NCBI GenBank assembly: GCA_910589485.1
Contig: CAJUSW010000011.1
Location: forward strand, 1-64,000
DNA length: 64,000 nt
Direction of reading: 5' to 3'
DNA from: an uncultured Duncaniella sp.
GTDB taxonomy: Bacteria > Bacteroidota > Bacteroidia > Bacteroidales > Muribaculaceae
Shown: in pieces, positions 59,820 to 64,000 of the stretch
Numbering within the stretch: position 1 is the stretch's first letter
How the letters are laid out: the number at the start of each line of letters is the position of its first letter
Made by a program: the position numbers and the translations under genes
Notes under the pieces: generated by a model
The model's database searches: none
What the model saw: only the letters and a program-made list of their open reading frames with translations
What the model was told of the DNA's origin: nothing

Positions 59820-61811
59820 CTATTCCTGAGGTATGTCGTCGGCCAGATGGGTGTCATCCTCCACCACAAGGTTGTCGATGATGAAGTTTTGGCGCTCCAT
59901 GGTGTTCTTGCCCATGTAGAATTCCAGCAGTTCATCCACGGCATCCTCTTTGCGCAGGGTCACGCGGTCGACCCTCATGTCGGGCCCTATGAATCCGCGG
60001 AACTCCTCGGGCGAGATCTCTCCGAGACCTTTGAATCGGGTTATCTCGGCATTGTCGCCGAGCTTGTTGATCGCCTCGATGCGTTCCTCGTCGCTGTAGC
60101 AGTAGTAGGTCTCATCATTTCCCCCCTGCTTGTTGCGGCCGTTGCGACGCGAGGTCTTGCTGTTGCGCACACGGAACAGAGGGGTCTGCAACACATACAG
60201 GTGCCCCTTTTTGATCATGTCGGGGAAGAACTGGAGGAAGAATGTGAGCAGAAGCAAGCGTATGTGCATACCGTCGACATCGGCATCGGTGGCGATGATC
60301 ACATTGTTGTAGCGCAGGCCGTCGATCCCCTCCTCGATGTTCAGGGCCGCCTGGAGCAGATTGAACTCATCGTTCTCATACAGGATCTTGGCCGGCACGC
60401 CATACGAGTTCTTGGGTTTGCCTCGCAACGAGAACACCGCCTGGGTCTCCACGTCACGTATCTTGGTGATCGATCCGGCTGCCGAGTTACCCTCGGTGAT
60501 GAATATTGATGATGCGAGTTTCTTGTCCTCGTCCCCCTTCTGGTCGTTGAAGTGCACGCGACAGTCAAGTAGTTTCTTGTTGTGCAGGTTGGCTTTCTTG
60601 GCCTTTTCGCGGGCCAGTTTGGTTATGCCGGCCATGGCCTTGCGCTCGCGCTCGCTCTCCTGGATCTTTTTCAGTATTATCTCGTCGGCAATGTCGGTGT
60701 GGCGGTGCAGGTAGTTGTCGAGTTCGGTCTTGATGAAATCGCCCACGAATTTTGCCACCGTGGGGCCGTCGGGGCCCACGTCGCGGCTGCCGAGTTTGGT
60801 CTTGGTCTGTGACTCGAACACCGGCTCCTCCACCTTGATCGACACTGCGGCTATCATGCCGTTGCGTATGTCGGAATAATCGAAGTCCCTCTTGAAATAT
60901 TCCTTCATGGTCCTCGACACAGCCTCCTTAAAGGCCGTGAGGTGGGTTCCGCCCTGGGTGGTGTGCTGTCCGTTGACAAATGAGTAGTACTCTTCGCCAC
61001 GCTGGTTGGCATGAGTGATCACCACTTCGATATCCTCCCCTTTGAGGTGGATGGGCGGGTAGAGCGGTTCCACGCTCATGTTGTCGCGTAGCAGATCGAG
61101 CAGTCCACCTTTCGACAGGAAGCGCTTACCGTTGTAGGTGATTGTAAGGCCGGTGTTGAGGTAGGTGTAGTTCTTTACCAGAGGGACGATGTACTTGTCC
61201 TGGAACTGGTAGTCGCGGAATATGGTGGCATCCGGGGTGAAGCGCACCAGTGTGCCCGACGGCTCGTCGGTGCTCTCCAGCTCGCTCTCTTCCAGGATCT
61301 CTCCACGGCTGTAGCTCACGCTCTTGGCCTGTCCGTCGCGTATGCTTCGGATGAAGAAGTTGGTCGAGAGGGCGTTGACAGCCTTGATGCCCACGCCGTT
61401 GAGGCCTACCGATTTTTTGAATGACTTGGAGTCATACTTGGCTCCGGTATTCATCTTGGAGGATACGTCCACCACTTTCCCGAGGGGGATGCCTCGGCCG
61501 TTGTCTCTCACGGTCACGGAGCCGTCGGCCACGTCGAGGGTGATGTTTTTGCCATATCCCATCATGAATTCGTCGATGCCGTTGTCGAGCACCTCCTTGA
61601 TCAGCACATATATGCCGTCGTCAAAATTGGATCCGTCACCGAGCTTGCCTATATACATGCCCGGGCGGCGGCGTATGTGTTCCTTCCAGTCGAGGGTGCG
61701 TATGTCGTCCTCGCTGTAATTCACCACTTCCACCTCGGCCTCGGTTTCAGCCGGGGTCGGCGTTGCGGCATCGAAAAGATCGGTATTGTTGGTTGTATTC
61801 TCGTCAGTCAT
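59820..61811 (-). CDS. parE: DNA topoisomerase IV subunit B
   Basis: A 663-residue type IIA topoisomerase ATPase subunit that decatenates chromosomes with ParC. Order: disordered acidic N-terminus (about 1-35); GHKL ATPase domain with HIRRRPGMYIG, KEVLDNGIDEF, DNGRGIPLG and GLNGVGIKAVNAL; transducer domain with the QTKTKLG segment (about 340); Toprim domain with ITEGNSAAGS (about 437, normally EGDSA) and ATDADVDGMHIRLLLLTFF; C-terminal ITRFKGLGEISPEEF. The ParE assignment over GyrB rests on length and the ITEGNSAAG variant, seen in Bacteroidetes topoisomerase IV-type proteins. It heads the parE-coaD-S41 cluster. Confidence 0.9.
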   Translation of the reverse strand: MTDENTTNNTDLFDAATPTPAETEAEVEVVNYSEDDIRTLDWKEHIRRRPGMYIGKLGDGSNFDDGIYVLIKEVLDNGIDEFMMGYGKNITLDVADGSVTVRDNGRGIPLGKVVDVSSKMNTGAKYDSKSFKKSVGLNGVGIKAVNALSTNFFIRSIRDGQAKSVSYSRGEILEESELESTDEPSGTLVRFTPDATIFRDYQFQDKYIVPLVKNYTYLNTGLTITYNGKRFLSKGGLLDLLRDNMSVEPLYPPIHLKGEDIEVVITHANQRGEEYYSFVNGQHTTQGGTHLTAFKEAVSRTMKEYFKRDFDYSDIRNGMIAAVSIKVEEPVFESQTKTKLGSRDVGPDGPTVAKFVGDFIKTELDNYLHRHTDIADEIILKKIQESERERKAMAGITKLAREKAKKANLHNKKLLDCRVHFNDQKGDEDKKLASSIFITEGNSAAGSITKIRDVETQAVFSLRGKPKNSYGVPAKILYENDEFNLLQAALNIEEGIDGLRYNNVIIATDADVDGMHIRLLLLTFFLQFFPDMIKKGHLYVLQTPLFRVRNSKTSRRNGRNKQGGNDETYYCYSDEERIEAINKLGDNAEITRFKGLGEISPEEFRGFIGPDMRVDRVTLRKEDAVDELLEFYMGKNTMERQNFIIDNLVVEDDTHLADDIPQE

Positions 61812-61872
61812 TTAATTATGCTTTCTTACGCAAAGATAAGAAATTTTCGCGACAAAGACAAAAGGGTGTCGG

Positions 61873-63123
61873 TTAAGCTTTTTTGTCGGTGTCCTCCCAC
61901 AGATACATGCGGTCCGACGGACGTATTTTGCGCGGTACTTTCAGTGAGAAGCTCTCGCCTTTCTTCACCACGGGCACGGGATCGTATTCCAGTCTCAGCT
62001 CCCCCGCTTTCATGATGATGGCTCCGGTGTCGGTGCCGGTGATTACTATCTCGTCGTCGGGATGCAGTTCGCCAGCCTCCATGAGAAATTCGCCCACGCC
62101 GAGCTTGGGGAAATACCTCACTCCCTTGGCTATGTATCTCTTCACCTTTGTGGCCGAGGAACCATATTTGGATGACCATTCGCCCAAGCGCTGGCCCATA
62201 TAATATCCGTCCCAGAATCCGCGGTTGAACACCTTGGCGAGCGACTCGTCCCACTCGCTGATCTTCTCGGGGGTGAACGTGCCGTCACATATAGCCTGGA
62301 TAGCTTCGGAATAGGCTTTCACTGTAAGGGCTACATACTCGGGCCCGCGGGCGCGTCCCTCGATCTTGAACACCCTCACTCCCGCGTCAATCATCTTGTT
62401 GAGGAAATGGATGGTCTTCAGATCCTTGGGCGACATGATGTATTTGTTCTCGATCTCCAGCTCATCGCCGGTCTCGATGTCGGTCACGCGGTATCCGCGA
62501 CGGCATATCTGGGTGCAGGCTCCGCGGTTGGCGCTCGAGTTCATCTCGTGGAGGCTCAGGTAGCATTTGCCCGACACGGCCATGCACAAGGCTCCGTGGC
62601 AGAACATCTCGAGTCTTATCAGCTCGCCCTTAGGACCGCAGATGTTCTCCTCCACGATGGTGCGGTGTATGGCTGACACCTGTTCCATCGACAGCTCGCG
62701 GGCCAGTACCATCACGTCGGCCCACTGGGCATAGAACCTCACGGCCTCGATATTGCTCACGTTGACCTGGGTGGAGATGTGTACCTCCACGCCTATCCGG
62801 CGGGCATAGCTGATGGCGGCGATGTCGCTCGCTATGATGGCCGATATGCCGCTTTCCTTCACGGCATCGATCACGGCATGGCACTTCTCTATCTCGTTGT
62901 CGTATATGATGGTGTTGACTGTGAGATAGCTTTTCACTCCGGCTTCATCGCATATCGAGGCTATGCGGCGCAGGTCGTCGAGTGTGAAGTTGACCGATGA
63001 GCGGGCGCGCATGTTCAGTCCCTCCACTCCGAAGTACACGGCATCGGCTCCGGCCTCTATAGCGGCATGGAGCGATTCATACGACCCCACCGGGGCCATT
63101 ATCTCAAAATCCTTACGATTCAT
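61873..63123 (-). CDS. Peptidase U32 family protein (tRNA hydroxylation TrhP-like)
   Basis: A 416-residue cytoplasmic protein. The N-terminal APVGSYESLHAAIEAGADAV and YFGVEGLNMRARS (about 30-42) begin a TIM-barrel-like domain. The U32 signature lies at about 173-212: EMFCHGALCMAVSGKCYLS, then NRGACTQICRRGY, with four Cys that may bind an iron-sulfur cluster. GRARGPEYVALTVKAYSEAI and KVFNRGFWDGYYMG follow. Once called collagenase-like peptidases, members such as YegQ/TrhP take part in 5-hydroxyuridine formation in tRNA; the peptidase role is uncertain. Upstream 61812-61872 lies parE on the same strand, in the order U32 then parE. Confidence 0.9.
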   Translation of the reverse strand: MNRKDFEIMAPVGSYESLHAAIEAGADAVYFGVEGLNMRARSSVNFTLDDLRRIASICDEAGVKSYLTVNTIIYDNEIEKCHAVIDAVKESGISAIIASDIAAISYARRIGVEVHISTQVNVSNIEAVRFYAQWADVMVLARELSMEQVSAIHRTIVEENICGPKGELIRLEMFCHGALCMAVSGKCYLSLHEMNSSANRGACTQICRRGYRVTDIETGDELEIENKYIMSPKDLKTIHFLNKMIDAGVRVFKIEGRARGPEYVALTVKAYSEAIQAICDGTFTPEKISEWDESLAKVFNRGFWDGYYMGQRLGEWSSKYGSSATKVKRYIAKGVRYFPKLGVGEFLMEAGELHPDDEIVITGTDTGAIIMKAGELRLEYDPVPVVKKGESFSLKVPRKIRPSDRMYLWEDTDKKA

Positions 63124-63142
63124 ACTTATTCAGCGTTGTAAA

Positions 63143-63225
63143 TTTTCAGCGGAGCTGAAAAGTTCTGAGTTTCTGAGGTTATAAGGTTATAAAATCTTAT
63201 AACCTTCCGAGGCTCGGCCTCGGAA
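63143..63225 (-). terminator. Hairpin cluster after the aminotransferase gene
   Basis: Three stems lie in 83 bp: TTCCGAGG/CCTCGGAA (63205-63225) directly after the stop, AAGGTTATAA/TTATAACCTT (63183-63206) sharing two bases with the first so that they compete, and TTTTCAGC/GCTGAAAA (63143-63161), followed on the minus strand by a short TTT. Termination is likely but the exact stem is unclear. Confidence 0.6.
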
Positions 63226-64000
63226 TCACACAGTGCGGCCGGGGTAAGCCTGGAGTGCGGCCGAGAGAATCTTCATGGCGCGGGCCAGATCCTCCTTGTT
63301 GAGCACATAGGCCATGCGCACCTCGTCACGTCCCATGCCGGGAGTGGTATAGAAGCCCGATGCAGGAGCCATGAATATGGTCTCGCCGTCGAGGTCGAAG
63401 TCGCTCAGACACCACTGGCAGAACTTGTCGGCATCATCAACCGGCAGTTTCACCACGGTATAGAATGCGCCCATGGGGATGGGGGTATAGCATCCTGGAA
63501 TCTTGTTGAGCTGGTCGATCAGGAACTTGCGGCGCTCCACATATTCATTATATGTAGCGAGCATATACTCGGCCGACGTGTCGATCGAGGCCTCGGCTAC
63601 GATCTGGCCCAGCAATGGGGGGCTGAGGCGGGCCTGGCAGAATTTCATCACGTTTTTCTTAAGCTCGGGGTGCTTGGTGATGAGGGCTCCGATGCGTATG
63701 CCACATTCATTGTAGCGCTTCGACACCGAGTCGACCAGCACCACCTGCTCCTCGATGCCGGGGAGATGGAATGCTGAGATATAGGGCGCACCGGTGTAGC
63801 AGAACTCGCGGTACACCTCGTCCGAGAACAGGAACAGGTCATACTTCTTCACCAGGTCGCGGATCTGAAGCATCTCCTTCATGGTGTAGAGGTAGCCCGT
63901 GGGGTTGTTGGGATTACAGATGAGGATACCCTTGGTGCGCGGAGTGATCAGCTCCTCGAACTTCTCTACCGGCGGGAGGGCAAAGCCCTCGTCGATGCTC
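63226..64000 (-). CDS. PLP-dependent aminotransferase class I/II, N-terminus outside window
   Basis: The last 258 codons of a fold-type I aminotransferase; the frame is open to the window edge. It begins SIDEGFALPPVEKFEEL, then ILICNPNNPTGYLYTM (the PLP-contacting NPNNPTG), SDEVYREFCY, and the PLP Lys in VDSVSKRYNECGIRIG. The end GMGRDEVRMAYVLNKEDLAR has the conserved Arg that binds the substrate carboxylate. These motifs fit aspartate- or alanine-type aminotransferases; the substrate cannot be fixed. The missing start should lie roughly 400 bp beyond the window. Confidence 0.92.
   Translation of the reverse strand, partial: SIDEGFALPPVEKFEELITPRTKGILICNPNNPTGYLYTMKEMLQIRDLVKKYDLFLFSDEVYREFCYTGAPYISAFHLPGIEEQVVLVDSVSKRYNECGIRIGALITKHPELKKNVMKFCQARLSPPLLGQIVAEASIDTSAEYMLATYNEYVERRKFLIDQLNKIPGCYTPIPMGAFYTVVKLPVDDADKFCQWCLSDFDLDGETIFMAPASGFYTTPGMGRDEVRMAYVLNKEDLARAMKILSAALQAYPGRTV

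Noticed and set aside
59820..61811. Assignment as GyrB
   Set aside because: The Toprim motif variant ITEGNSAAGS and the overall layout fit topoisomerase IV subunit B of Bacteroidetes better; GyrB normally shows EGDSAGG.

Overview
The window is a chromosomal segment of a gut Bacteroidales bacterium, most likely of the Muribaculaceae/Bacteroidaceae type. The evidence is: paired SusC/SusD genes, a Bacteroidales-type fimbrillin operon, DUF4421, DUF3575 and DUF5119 proteins, MenA (menaquinone), a viroplasmin-type RNase HI, and promoters matching the Bacteroides consensus (TTTG at -33, TAnnTTTG at -7) with almost no Shine-Dalgarno sequences. No rRNA, CRISPR array, integrase or transposase gene was seen.

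Layout. 1-190: two tandem tRNA-Asn genes, the first cut by the window edge, and a terminator. 190-2280: a repeat-rich zone with nested inverted repeats and three 77-bp tandem units around an unrecognised 254-residue ORF. 2279-7524: a Bcr/CflA drug exporter, a small membrane protein, a second copy of the structured repeat, an unexplained 158-nt inverted-repeat structure, a secreted choloylglycine hydrolase (bile salt hydrolase/penicillin acylase family) and a MATE exporter. 7599-13335: housekeeping genes (RNase HI, an alanine-dehydrogenase-like protein lacking catalytic residues, shikimate kinase, GreA, a HIT protein, MenA, a DUF4421 protein). 13470-16006: a PadR-PspC envelope-stress operon with a probable operator, and a zeta-type kinase with a small downstream partner.

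16255-30160: two divergent SusC/SusD pairs whose transcript leaders are homologous in sequence and spacing. The rightward pair is followed by a DUF5123-type surface lipoprotein. 30304-30946 is an AT-rich MntA/HepT toxin-antitoxin pair sitting inside the locus. 31142-49628 completes a pectin (galacturonan) utilisation locus: a GH28-GH105 fusion, GH43, CE8 pectin methylesterase, UxaB, UxaA, UxaC, an ExuT-like hexuronate transporter, a 57-residue ferredoxin, a membrane-spanning AraC-type regulator with no kinase or receiver domain, GH31 and GH43-CBM6. The logic is: bind and import pectin fragments (SusCD, DUF5123), demethylate (CE8), hydrolyse (GH28, GH105, GH43, GH31), import galacturonate (ExuT), and convert it through tagaturonate and altronate to 2-keto-3-deoxygluconate (UxaC, UxaB, UxaA). 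The kinase and aldolase that finish the route are not here.

49737-54739: two AT-rich small secreted proteins, NADP-type glutamate dehydrogenase, an NhaD antiporter behind a MITE-like structured leader, and a lipoprotein. 54827-57557: a fimbrillin-DUF5119-DUF3575 pilus operon on the minus strand. 57725-64000, all minus strand: S41 protease, CoaD, ParE, a U32-family protein and a truncated aminotransferase.

The observations most worth following are the shared SusC leader module with an opposing terminator, the AraC-like regulator with a 21-bp-spaced direct repeat just downstream of it, the structured repeat with compensatory base changes, and the long structured leader of nhaD. All functional calls come from reading motifs by eye; no database search was possible.
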